Origin: DAOUAT01 sp964551735
Lineage (GTDB): Bacteria; Chloroflexota; Anaerolineae; CG2-30-64-16
Assembly (NCBI GenBank): GCA_964551735.1
Contig: CAZKEF010000006.1
Span: 124,001-188,000, forward strand
DNA length: 64,000 nucleotides
Direction of reading: 5' to 3'
How positions within the stretch are numbered: the first letter of the stretch is position 1; every line of letters begins with the position of its first letter. The notes below the pieces were generated by a model. The model was not told the DNA's origin. It did no database searches and saw nothing but the letters and a program-made list of their open reading frames with translations. The translations under genes and the position numbers were made by a program. Below, piece after piece: positions 1-10,500 of this stretch.

Positions 1-1
1 A

Positions 2-595
2 CTGCCGCAGCTCGAGCGCACGCACGCGTCCGCTGCGGAGGCGACCTTCGGGGTCTGCATCCCCGAAGTGGCCGGGATGCGGGCGCGGGAGGGCGCGCTG
101 GCGGTGCTGGGCAACCACGACCACTGGGTGGACGCGGCGGCCGGCCGGCGCTACCTTGCAGCGCACGGCATCGAGCTGGTCGAGAACCGCTATCATGTGC
201 TGAAACGTGGCGGTAGCCAACTCGTGGTCGCGGGCGTGGATGACCTGTGGACGGGCCAGCAGGACCTTCCCGCGGCGTTCGCGGGCGCGCCCCCGGCCGA
301 CCGGGCCCCGCGCATCCTGCTGTGCCACAACCCGGACTTCGCGGTGAATCCCGGCCTGCCCCGCCACGGCGTGCGCTTGATGCTGTGCGGCCACACCCAC
401 GGCGGCCAGGTCTACCTCCCCGGCCTGGGCGCGCCGGTCCTCCCCATCCGCCACAAGCAGTTCGCCCGCGGCCTGGTGGCGGCCGCCTGGGGCCACGTCT
501 ACATCACCCGCGGCATCGGGCAGACCTCCCCGCCCGTGCGCGTGTTGGCGCGGCCGGAGGTGGCGGTGATCCGGTTGCGAAGCGGATCAATGTGA
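2..595 (+). CDS. Metallophosphoesterase, YkuE-like, 5' end cut by window
   Basis: This is the C-terminal part of a calcineurin-like phosphoesterase that probably hydrolyses a phosphoester, possibly on a membrane lipid as proposed for YkuE-type enzymes. The frame is open to the window edge, so the start and the first metal-binding motif lie upstream; a GTG at 68 is only an internal codon. Two family motifs are clear: LGNHDHW (the GNHD metal-ligand motif) and CGHTHGGQVYLPGLG, which is typical of YkuE-like enzymes. The gene ends 5 bp before the convergent SARP regulator gene. The family assignment is firm, but the substrate is unknown. Confidence 0.85.
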   Translation: MPQLERTHASAAEATFGVCIPEVAGMRAREGALAVLGNHDHWVDAAAGRRYLAAHGIELVENRYHVLKRGGSQLVVAGVDDLWTGQQDLPAAFAGAPPADRAPRILLCHNPDFAVNPGLPRHGVRLMLCGHTHGGQVYLPGLGAPVLPIRHKQFARGLVAAAWGHVYITRGIGQTSPPVRVLARPEVAVIRLRSGSM

Positions 596-600
596 CGGCC

Positions 601-3600
601 CTATGGCTCAGCACGCGCCCACGCAGCCATCAGCGCCTGCGCTTCCGCCAACTCCGCCTCATCGAACCCCTCGAGGCAGCGGTCACATACCTCCGCCATC
701 AAGTGGTAGGCATTGGCCTGGTCACCGCGTGCCGCCCACAAGCAGGCCAGTGTCCGGGCGGCGCGCAGCTCCCACAGCAGCGCGCCCTGTTCACGAGCGA
801 TCGCAACAGCGCGTTGCAAGCATGTTTCCGCATCAGGGCCAGCGTCCACTGCGCCGAACTGCGCCAGGATCTCCCCCCGCGCGCGCCAGAGCTCGGCCAG
901 CAGGTACCGAGGGCCGGCCTCCGACACGGCGATCCCTTCGATAATCGCGGCCCGCGCGGCTTCCGGGTCTCCGGCCTGAGCCAGCGTTCGCGCCAGCACC
1001 AGGTGCATGAACGGCTGGAAGAGCTGCATTCCACTACCCTTCCAGGCAGCCATACCGCCGCGGATGTGCGCCAGGCCGGCAGTCGAATGACCGGATTGGA
1101 CCTCGCTCCAGCCTTGCAGCACCTGGCTGGCTGCGTGCCAGATGGGCAAATCCTCTGCACTGGCGATCTGAGCAAGCTCAGCATCGAGGGCGGACGCCGT
1201 AACCAGAGGGCCGGACGCTGAACGCAACACGCTGAGCACCGACAGGTGCAGTGCGGTCAGCGCAGGGAACCCCGCCTGCCGGCTCCGCGCCAGGCATTCG
1301 GCCGCTAACTGCAGCGCCTGCTCCGTCTGCCCCCGGGCGAGCCGCGCCAATGCATACCACACCAGGTATGTGACATCAATATCGGGCGTGTGCAGCGCAG
1401 GGAGCGCCAACTCGCTGCGACGAAGAACGGCGGTGGCCCGTTCGAAGTACTGAATCGCGACGTCCTTGTGATCTCTGACGGAAACACACCCCAGGTACGC
1501 ATAGCCCCTGGCAACCCAGATCGGTGACTGCATCGTTTCTGCCCGTTCAGTGAGCAGCTCAGCCCAGCGACGCCCAATCTCGCCGGGGCCGCGCGCGATG
1601 GCCGCGGCGGTCAACAAACCGAGGATATCACAATCCCAATCCGGCGGATCGCCTGGCCGCAACAGGTCGCGGGCCTCGGTCGCGTAGGTGATCACCTCTG
1701 GCGCGGCCCAATTCTGCTGCGCATGGGCGTCGGCCAGCGCCATCAGCAGTTCCAGCTCGCGATAGCGGCGCTCCTCGGACGGCGGCGTCGTGCGAATCAA
1801 CACCAGGCCGCGTTCGTACCGCCGGATTGCTTCGCGGAGCGCGGCCAGGCGCAGGGCGCGACGGCCGGCGAGCAGGTAATAGCCCACCGCCCGATCCGCC
1901 AGGCCCGCAGCATCGAAGTGGTGCGCTAGCCGGGGCGCCAGGTCATCGGGGATCGCGCCCGCCGCGTCCCGGCGCAGCGCCTCCAGCCCCTCGGCCGCGG
2001 CCTGATGCAGCGCCATGCGCTCGGCCGCGTCCAGGTGCTCGTACAGGTATTGCTGGAACAACGCGTGTCGAAACCGATAGCGCGAGCGCTGGCGGCCCCC
2101 GACCCGCCCCACCCCTTCGGGCTGCACCAGGTCGTAGCGTTGCGCGGCCTGGCGCAGTTGGACCAGCGCGGCCCGCGTGTCACTCTTCACCATCGCCGCG
2201 GCCAGTTCCGCAGTGAACTCTTCCCCCTCGACGCTGGCCGCGCTCAGCAGCGCCCGGAGCTCGTCCGGCAGGCGCGCCAACCGGCTCGCGATGGCGCTTT
2301 CGACGCGGCCCGGCAGCCGGCGCCAGTTGATCTCCGCCTGTACCCACCGGCCGGCCGCATCGCGCACCAGGTCCCCGCGCGCATACAGATCGCGCAGCAT
2401 CTCCACCGTGAAGAGCGGATGGCCTGCCGTGGCCCGGTAGAGGATGTCGCGGAAGGTCGCGCCCAGGCGGTTCGGCTCCGTATCCACCAATTCCTCAACC
2501 AGCGCGCGGCCGTCGCTGCGATCCAGATCCAACGCGGCCTCACCCCAGTCGCGCTGCAGCTCCACCAATACGGGCGCCAGCGGCGTCGAGGCGGCATCCT
2601 CAGAACGGTAGGTGCAGATGAGCAAGATGGCGGCATCGCTCAGGCGGCGGGCCAGATGAAACAGCAGCGCCACGGTCCCTTCATCCGCCCATTGGAGGTC
2701 CTCGACGATCAACAGCAGGGGGTGCTGGCTGGCCAGGCCGCGCAGCACCGCCGTGTATTGGCTGAAGAGGGCGGCCTGGCTTCGGTTCTGACGCCGGTGT
2801 GAGGCGCCAGCCCGAGATTTCGCCCTGCGCCGCTGCGACCAGGCATCCTCGGGCAGCAGTACACCGGGCAGGTTGGGGCCGTACTCGACCACGGCCTGCA
2901 CGAACGCGTCTGCCGCGCCGCCTCCCTGGGCAAGCCGCCGCTGGATCGCGGCAGCCAGTGCGGCATCACCGAAGACCACATGCGGAGAAGCCAGGAGCGC
3001 ACCGCTGATCTCGCGGAACGGCAGGTAGGGGTCACCCACGCCGGCCTGCGCGCTGCACCGGCCGCCCGCCACCAGCAGCCGATGAATGGAATGGGGTCCC
3101 CCCGCCCCACCCATCCCCGCGGCCAGGCTACGCCGCGCGAACTCGCACGCCAGCGCGGTCTTGCCGGCCCCGGCCGCGCCGTGCAGCAGCACGATCCGCC
3201 CCTCCCCGCGCAGCGCGGCCTGCAACTGCGCGTCCAGTGCGGCCAGCTCGGCCCGGCGCGCGACGAAGGGGCGGGGGGATGCCGCGCCGGCGGCCTGCGG
3301 CGGGTGCGCACCCGGGCGGGGGGACCCCGCCCCTACAGCTACAGCGACGTGGGAATCCGGGCGGAAATCGCCGGCTTGGATGCGGTCCCGCAACGCGACC
3401 GTGGTCGGGGCCGGCACCTCCCCCAGCTCACGGTCCAGCAGCTTCCGGCATACCTCGTATTGGTGGAGCGCGGCGCTAGTCTGCCCGGTCAGCGCGAGGC
3501 AGCACATCTTCTGGCGGTGCGCCTCCTCGCCCCACGGCTCCAGATCGATCTGGCGCTGCGCCCACCCTGCGGCTCGCTCATAATCGCCCTGCGCCTCGTA

Positions 3601-4128
3601 ACCGTCGGCCAGCGCGCGCAGCGCGGCCAGCGCCAGCCGGTGACAATGCTCCTGCTGCACCACCAGCCACGACTGAAACGGCTCGCTGTCGGCCGCGCCG
3701 AAACCGGCCAGGAACTCCCCGCGATACAGGCCGGCCGCTTCTTCCAGAGCGCGCGCCTGCGCATCCCACCCGGCCGCGCCGGCCGGCCGCGGGGCCAGGC
3801 CCGCGGCCACCGCCGCCGCGAACGCGGCCGCGTCCACCCAACAGGCGGCCGCGGCGTTGAATTGTACGTCTTGCGGCGAGATAAAGAGGAAAGGCGCCAG
3901 CTTCGCGCGGCACAGGTGCAGGACGTGGCGCAGGTTGCCTCGAGCCACCGCCTCAGGCCGCTCGGGCCAGAGCAGCGCCGCCAGGCTCTCGCGGCGATGG
4001 GGATGATCGTTTTCGACCGCGAGGTAGGCCAAGAGCGCGCGACCCTTGTCTGAGTCGAAACAGGCGATGCGCTCGCCGTCCAGCCGCGCGTCGAAACCGC
4101 CAAAGAGTCGCAAGACCAGTTGCGCCAT
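601..4128 (-). CDS. SARP-family regulator: OmpR-like DNA-binding + BTAD + AAA ATPase + TPR
   Basis: This is a large (1175 aa) transcriptional activator of the SARP/BTAD plus STAND-type ATPase class, common in Chloroflexota and actinomycetes. In order it has a winged-helix domain (about 1-85), a bacterial transcriptional activation domain (about 90-245), a low-complexity linker, an ATPase with Walker A GAAGAGKT (about 316-323) and Walker B LLLIVEDLQWAD (about 470), and a long TPR-like C-terminal half. The start at 4128 is preferred to the ATG at 4146 because GGAG lies 8 nt upstream of it. It is transcribed away from the small ORF and giant surface gene, so control of that locus is a reasonable inference. 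The linker between BTAD and ATPase is encoded by a palindromic repeat (near 3307-3336), which suggests insertion of a repeat into the gene. Confidence 0.88.
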   Translation of the reverse strand: MAQLVLRLFGGFDARLDGERIACFDSDKGRALLAYLAVENDHPHRRESLAALLWPERPEAVARGNLRHVLHLCRAKLAPFLFISPQDVQFNAAAACWVDAAAFAAAVAAGLAPRPAGAAGWDAQARALEEAAGLYRGEFLAGFGAADSEPFQSWLVVQQEHCHRLALAALRALADGYEAQGDYERAAGWAQRQIDLEPWGEEAHRQKMCCLALTGQTSAALHQYEVCRKLLDRELGEVPAPTTVALRDRIQAGDFRPDSHVAVAVGAGSPRPGAHPPQAAGAASPRPFVARRAELAALDAQLQAALRGEGRIVLLHGAAGAGKTALACEFARRSLAAGMGGAGGPHSIHRLLVAGGRCSAQAGVGDPYLPFREISGALLASPHVVFGDAALAAAIQRRLAQGGGAADAFVQAVVEYGPNLPGVLLPEDAWSQRRRAKSRAGASHRRQNRSQAALFSQYTAVLRGLASQHPLLLIVEDLQWADEGTVALLFHLARRLSDAAILLICTYRSEDAASTPLAPVLVELQRDWGEAALDLDRSDGRALVEELVDTEPNRLGATFRDILYRATAGHPLFTVEMLRDLYARGDLVRDAAGRWVQAEINWRRLPGRVESAIASRLARLPDELRALLSAASVEGEEFTAELAAAMVKSDTRAALVQLRQAAQRYDLVQPEGVGRVGGRQRSRYRFRHALFQQYLYEHLDAAERMALHQAAAEGLEALRRDAAGAIPDDLAPRLAHHFDAAGLADRAVGYYLLAGRRALRLAALREAIRRYERGLVLIRTTPPSEERRYRELELLMALADAHAQQNWAAPEVITYATEARDLLRPGDPPDWDCDILGLLTAAAIARGPGEIGRRWAELLTERAETMQSPIWVARGYAYLGCVSVRDHKDVAIQYFERATAVLRRSELALPALHTPDIDVTYLVWYALARLARGQTEQALQLAAECLARSRQAGFPALTALHLSVLSVLRSASGPLVTASALDAELAQIASAEDLPIWHAASQVLQGWSEVQSGHSTAGLAHIRGGMAAWKGSGMQLFQPFMHLVLARTLAQAGDPEAARAAIIEGIAVSEAGPRYLLAELWRARGEILAQFGAVDAGPDAETCLQRAVAIAREQGALLWELRAARTLACLWAARGDQANAYHLMAEVCDRCLEGFDEAELAEAQALMAAWARAEP
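3307..3336. repeat. Palindromic repeat (GTAGGGGC family) inside the SARP gene
   Basis: On the minus strand this reads GTAGGGGCGGGGTCCCC followed by GCCCGGGTGCGC. It is related to the elements at 4532-4567 and 43373-43427. It lies in the coding region for the linker between the BTAD and ATPase domains and keeps the frame open. A second, weaker GGGTCCCC palindrome is near 3091-3110. Confidence 0.5.
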
Positions 4129-4356
4129 CACAGCATCTCCAGCCATGCTCCGGTCGAGTCGCTACCCAGATCAACTTAATATGTTTCAGTATACCACAAG
4201 AAACCCAAAAAAGCGCGCTCAAATTGCCTCGGCCCACACGTTTTCATCACGGTATGGTGCCATAATGCACCTGTTCAACTATTCCTACGATAGGCGGGCT
4301 GTATGCCGTGCAAAGTTGCATCACTATCCCAGGCGCCGCGGCGGGAGATCATACCG
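4129..4356. promoter_or_regulatory. Divergent AT-richer control region between SARP gene and small ORF
   Basis: This is one of the few AT-rich stretches in the region. A minus-strand TATACT (4188-4193) is a candidate -10 for the SARP gene, and a plus-strand CATAAT near 4261 is a candidate -10 for the small ORF and giant gene. I could not find convincing -35 partners, so this is only a likely divergent promoter region. No gene is seen in it. Confidence 0.35.
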
Positions 4357-4527
4357 GTGGCTCGCCGCGCCTTTCTAGTGCGCTGTTGGCGGACCGAAGA
4401 TGACGCCGGCGGTGGCTGGCGCTTCAGCATTCAACAGGTGGGATCGGACATCGGCCGGCGGGCGTTTGCCCGGCCGGAGAACCTGATCGCATACCTGATT
4501 CAACTCCTGGAGTCAACTGAGATGTAG
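4357..4527 (+). CDS. Small conserved-looking protein, about 56 aa
   Basis: This short ORF starts (V/M)ARRAFLVRCWRTE and ends AFARPENLIAYLIQLLES. I recall similar short proteins (FLVRxW at the N-terminus, a final aromatic/acidic helix) near SARP-type regulators in Chloroflexota; this is recall, not a search. The GTG start at 4357 is chosen because GGGAG lies 9 nt upstream; an in-frame ATG at 4303 would add 18 residues of unlikely composition. It lies between the divergent SARP gene and the giant gene on the same strand as the latter, 68 bp before its start. There is no signal peptide or membrane segment, and no function can be given. Confidence 0.55.
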   Translation: MARRAFLVRCWRTEDDAGGGWRFSIQQVGSDIGRRAFARPENLIAYLIQLLESTEM

Positions 4528-4531
4528 GAAA

Positions 4532-4567
4532 CAGGGGCGTGTAAGGGCCAGGTGACCTCGCCCCTAC
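4532..4567. repeat. Palindromic GTAGGGGC-family repeat in the giant gene leader
   Basis: The ends AGGGGCG and CGCCCCT form a perfect 7-bp inverted repeat, so the leader RNA can fold a hairpin about 30 nt before the start codon. Part of the same sequence (AGGTGRCCTCGCCCCTA) recurs inside the coding region at about 4706-4725, just after the signal peptide. Confidence 0.55.
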
Positions 4568-4595
4568 CTCCTCCACCCCGCTAAGGAGGGTAACA

Positions 4596-7500
4596 ATGAA
4601 TCATCGCTTGCCCATTCTCCGCAGCCTCTTTGCCGGCCTGCTGGCGGCCGCGTTCGCGCTCTGCGCGTTCCCCGCGCCGGCCGCGGCCGGTGGCGAGGGG
4701 AGGGACGAGGTGGCCTCGCCCCTATCCCCCGAACAGGCGGTCCGCCAGGCCTGGCGCATGGCCCAGGAAGCGGAAAGCTATCGCTTTACCAGCGGAATCG
4801 AACAGATCACCCATCCGGCGCGCTCCCTGGTCAACTTCGGCCGCACCGACCGGCGTGACCAATTGCACCTGGAAGGCGAAACCGCGCACCGGGATGGTGA
4901 TCCCAGCCTGACGCTGCGCATGTGGACCGGCAGCGGCAGCATGGCCGATCCCAGCTCGGCGGCCGAGCTGCGCATCGAGGGCGACCGCGCCTGGGTGCGG
5001 CATGGTGGCTCGGCGTGGCAGGCGCTGGAGGACTTCGCGCTGGCCTCCGCGCCGGCCGGCGATCCGTCGGCGTTCCTGGCCGGGCTGAAAAATGTGATGC
5101 AAGATGATGTGATGCGTGACAGCGTGACACTCACATCTCACGCTGCACGCTTCACGTTCGAGTTGGATGGGCCGGCGTTTGCCGCGCACATGCGCGACGC
5201 GTACGAGCGGCTCCTGCGCGACCGCGGTGAGCTGCCGGCGGGCGTGTACCTCGACACCTCCGGCCTGTACCGAGGCATGACCGGCGAGGGCCAGCTCGTG
5301 CTCGACGGCCATGGTTGGCCAGCCAGCTTGACCCTCCACATGATCTACCCACCGGATGCCAGCGGCGAGCAGGTGGAAGCGACCATCATCACCACCTTCA
5401 GCGACTTCGCGCGCCAGCCTGACGCCCCGCCGCTCCTAACCGGGTCGGTCGCGGTCGCCCAGGCCGCCGCGGCCGCGCGCGGCCGGCTCCCGACGCTGTC
5501 GCTCGCCCTGGTCGGCGCAGCCACCGCCCTGCTGATCGTGATCCGGCGGCGTTCACCGAAGGTGTATGCGGCGATCACACTGGCGGTCATATTCAGCATG
5601 GTCGTCATCCCACTGATGCAGAACCAGCAGATTGCGGCCTTCTCCGCCCGCCAGGCCGCGCAGCAAGCGGCCAGTGAACAGGCACAGGAAGAAGCGCGGA
5701 TCGCGGCGCAAGTCCAGGCCGAGCTGGCCGGTACTGCCTGGGACCCACACGCCGATCCACAGGGAATCAACGAAGCAGCGAATGAAGGAACCATTGAGAA
5801 CGCAATACGCAATACGCAATACGCAGTAGACTCCTACCCCCTCGGCATCGCCGCTGCGCCCGCCTTGGTTGATAGCGACAGCGACGGCCTGGCCGATGAC
5901 GTCGAAACGGCGCTCGGCACAAATCCGGCCGCGGCCGACAGCGACGGCGACGGTTTGAGCGATGGCATCGAGGTGCTGCGTCTGGGTACCGATCCGCGCC
6001 AGGCCGACAGCGACGGCGACAGCATCCGCGACAACGTGGAAGTGGCCGGGTTCACCTACCGAGGCCAGAAATGGTACCTCAACCCCAGCAACCCCGACAG
6101 CAACGGCGACGGCCTGCCCGACAGCACCGAGTGCCCCGCGCTGGTGGATGTGACTAGCGTGCCGTCCACGGTGAGTTGCGACACCGACAGCGACGGTGTG
6201 CCCGATCCGTTCGACCTGGACAACGACGGTGATGGCGTCAATGACAAGGTCGACCTGTCGCCCCTGGCCGTGCTCGATGCGGCGGGCCGGCGCTCGAACC
6301 TGGGCACGGTCACGCCCTTCGATGATGACCACCCCATGACGCTCAACCTGTCGGGGCTGACCTCGGGCAAGGCCGTCATGCTGGACGTGCAGTTGCGGCC
6401 GACGCAGAGCGACCACCTGGGCTACGCACTGAATGTGCTGGACTGGCCCTCGGGCGACCAGGCCGGACAGATCCAGCGCGTCAAGGACACCACCTTCAAG
6501 ACCACCGATTCCTCAGCCCGCAACACCGAGGACCCGCACAGCGACTACGGCGACATGCGCCTGATCCCCATGCTGGAGATCGAGATGCCTGCGGCCGTGG
6601 GCGGCTCGCAGCCGTTCTCGCTGACACTGCCGTCGGTGACCGTCGCAGTGCGCGGCGCGATTTCGGCCACGCTAACGCTGGCCCGGCCGTCGAACAGCAC
6701 GACCACGACGAAGGTGACCCCCGACCTGGAAACCTCCTCCGCGACGATGGAGATTTGGGATGGCCGGTGCTCGCCGGAGGGCGCCGCGACCGGCACGAAG
6801 CTGGTGACCAAGGCGCTGACGGACGGCGCCCAGACGACTTTCACCAACCCAAGCAACCGCAAGCTCACCGACCTGGCCGACGGCCGCCACGCGCTGCAGC
6901 TCACGGCCGGCGGAGAGACCGCGTGCGCCAATATCCCCAACATTATCAACGGTCCCTACGCCGACTGGATGGTCGACACCGCGCCGCTGGCGCCCTACGG
7001 GATCTCGCTACAGGAGAAGGACACGGCCGGCACCCTGATCGCCTACGTGCCGCTAAACGTGGAACCGGACGAGACGGGCGGCGGCAAGGCCGCGTTCTCG
7101 GCCCGCATGTTGTACTGGCCGGGCGGCAACCCCAACGCGTCCAGCGCAACCTGGACCCGGGCGCAGAGCTTTCGCGTCATCTGGCTGGTGCAGATCCTCA
7201 CCGATTACTGCGACCGCAGTGGGTTCAGCCCTACGGTGACGCGCGAGGAGGACGCGGACAAATACGCCGATGAGCTGCAGGCGCACTGCCTGGCGCACCG
7301 CTCCCAGGACATCCCCCAGATCGCCCAGACCTATCGCGACGAGCCGTGGTACGTTGCCGGCATCTCGGTGCGCGAGGACAGCACCCTCGACGTGGCCGTG
7401 CTGTGGGAGGATCCGGCGGCCGACGACAACCTCCACGTGGACAACAAGCTTTGGCAGGCCGCGCGCGGGCTGGCGTCCGCCTTCAGCACCGGCCGCGACT

Positions 7501-10500
7501 GCGATGACAACATCACGACCAACAACCCGGACTACAACCCGGCCACGCAGACCTGTCGCGCCGACAACAAGCGCGATATCGTGGTCGCAGCGCGCAACAA
7601 CGGCAACCTGACGATTTTCAACCGGCTTGACGCAGCCGGGAGCGTGCCAGACGGTGACGCGCAGCGGTGGGGCATCCCCAAGAACGCGCTGCGCACTGCC
7701 ACCTACAGCTATCCCCACTCCGACTACACCGCGGAGCTGGCCACCACCAAGACGCGCGCTCTGCTCCATCAGAGCTTCAGCGCGTACGAGACGCCAAGCT
7801 CGGTGATCAGCCCGACCCTGCTGTTCGCGCGCGAAGAGACGTTCCGCGGGGGCACGCTCAACGAGCTGGGCAGCGTCGCCGCTGGCGTGCTGACGCTGGA
7901 CATGAGTGGCATCGGCAGCACCACCCTCAGCTCGTTGAGCTGGGCGCCGTTCCGCTACAATGCGAACGCAGGGCCAGGTGGCGGTGTTATCGGCTGGGAA
8001 CCCTACCCGATGGCGGACTACTGGCGCACACTGCGCGCCGACCTGGAGCTGGGGCTGGCCGCGTTGTCCAGAAGCCAAAACCTGGGACACTCCGACGATT
8101 ACATCGTCGGGCAGTCGGTGGTGGCCGCCGATGTGTACCTGGCCTTCTATCGCGGCGTGCCCGCCGTGGTGGCGCAGGGCGGCCTGTCCGTCTGGCGCAA
8201 CCCTTGGGACGCCAACGCGCAGGCCACGGTGGGCGATGCCGGCTCGGATAGCGAGATCGGCGACGGCATCGGCTTGGTTAACGGCGTCTATGGCACGGTC
8301 GCGGACATGGTTGTTGACGCCGCTGAGGCGTTAGCGCAGGCGACCAGCAGCGTGACCAACGCCGCCGCCACACAAGCTGCAACGCAGGCAGCCACCCAAG
8401 GCGCGGCCGCGGCCAGCAAGAAGGGCGCCTGTCTTGAAAAGGTGGGCAAGGGCTTCAAGGGCATCGCCGGCGCGTGGAAAGAGGCCTTCGACCCGAGCAA
8501 TACCTTCAAAGCGACGAGCAAGATGGGCAAGGTTGGACTGGGGTTGGCCTATGCCGCGGCCGGCGCAGCCGTGATCTTCACCATCGCCGCCATGGGCCAG
8601 GGCGGCAGCGCCGTCGAGCAGGTGGGCCGCGCCCTCACGATTGTCGGCGTCTTGTTTCAATTGAAGGGCCTGTTGGGCGCAGTCAAGGATATGCTGGCCG
8701 ATTTCAAGGCCGGCAAGCTGGTCGGAACCGCGTTCCTGAACATCACGCAGGGCATCCAGAGCACTGCCGGCAAGCTTGCCAAATGCTTCAAGGAGTCACT
8801 GAGCAGATCAGCCGTCATCGGCTTCGTGGTCGGCGCGGTCGTCACGTGGGCCGTCATGGGCCTGAGCATCGGCCTGGGCAACATGTCCCACCAGCAGGTC
8901 GGGACCACGGTCGCCAAGGCGGTGGCCGACACCATCGTCCAGATCATCATGCTGGCGATCAACGCCATCCCCATCATTGGCGGCGTCATCAACGCGGTCA
9001 TCGGCTTGATCGACAGCCTGATCACGGCGATCTGTGGCGCGGTGCCGGAAACTGAGGAAGAGGAAGACACCAACCCTTACGACGATGCGCGCGACTGGCT
9101 CTGCGGCGGCATCCAGGGGCTGGTCTCAAACTTCCTGGCTTTCCTCTTCTATTCGGGCACCGTGATGGTGGATGTCAACGCGGAAGGCCGTTTCCGTATG
9201 GCCGGGCTCGACGGTGGCGACCTGGTCTATCCCGACCAAGGGATGACCGTAGGCAACGCCCTGCGTCCCACCATCAGTTTCACCAATACCATCATGACGG
9301 TGCCGCTGCCGCACAGCAGCATCGGCGGCGGCTACCCCTACCACTACAGCGACAGCCGGCTGCGCAGCAGCACATTTGCCTACCAGTTCGGCGCCGGCGA
9401 GGTGGATCTGCACGAAGGTCTCGAGCGCTACCCCATGTCGGAGGACTGGAAGTACGTGGATGGGGGGACGGAGGCCGAGTGGGGCGACGCCGGACACACC
9501 TGGCGCCGGTCCGAACCGGTGTACATCACGAAAACCGTGGCCACTACCTCCGCCATCCCCTTGACGGAGCCGGGCATTAATCGCGTGATCGCGCTGACGC
9601 TGTCGGAGGGCTACGCCATCCCCGCACAGGAGTGCATCCTGGGCGTCTGCGGCGTGCGCACCGAACGCGACACCATCCACTACCCGATCACCAACTCGAT
9701 CGTGTTGGACATCTTCCCGGCCACGCTGGCAGACTTCCGCGCCTTGACGACCTTGAATAACGGCCAAAAGGCCCTGGCCTGGAGCCAGACCGGGGACAAG
9801 TTCTCGGGCCTGAGCGACGCGGACAATGATGGGCTGCCGTTCGGGGTTGACGCGGACGACAGCAAGTGGGACAGCGACTACGACGGGCTGGGCGACTACT
9901 TCGAGATGCAAATCGGCACCAGCCTGAACGACCGCGATACAGACGACGACGGCCTGAGCGATTGGGAGGAGGTATTCCACCGCACCGAGCCGCTGGTGGC
10001 CGACACCGACGGGGACGGGCTGCTGGACGGCGAAGAAGTGTTCCACCAGGATGTCTTCGACAGCGATAACGACGGCAACCGCACCGAGTGGCTGGGCGGC
10101 TGGGAGTTCGTCTACAGCATAAACGCGGACCGAACCGCGAACCGGACCTGGGTCTGGTCTCCGCCGGACGAGCGCGACGTGGATGCCGACAACATCTCCG
10201 ACAGCCTGGAGAAGGTGTACGGCTTCAACCCGCGGGTGGCCTCCGATGGCCGGGTCATGACCGTGCAGGCGCTTACCAGCGAGACAGCCGGCGGGGTGAC
10301 TTCACCCACCGACGGCTACGTCAAGCCTGGGGATACGCTGCGCTACGAGACGACCGTGAAGAACGAGCTGATGAACCGCTACGCCCAGGGCTTGCTCGGC
10401 GCCAGCTTCCCGGCCGGGTTGCAAAGCAGCATCGCGCCGCGCAGCTTTGTGCTGCAGCCGCAGCAGGAGCAAACCATCAGCGGCGACGTCACCGTGGCAA

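Noticed and set aside
247..1221. Plus-strand open frame of 324 codons
   Set aside because: Antisense to the SARP gene and metallophosphoesterase; Pro/Arg-rich, no domain, typical shadow of GC-rich coding sequence.
2980..4053. Plus-strand open frame of 357 codons
   Set aside because: Antisense to the SARP DNA-binding and BTAD region, with no recognisable motifs.
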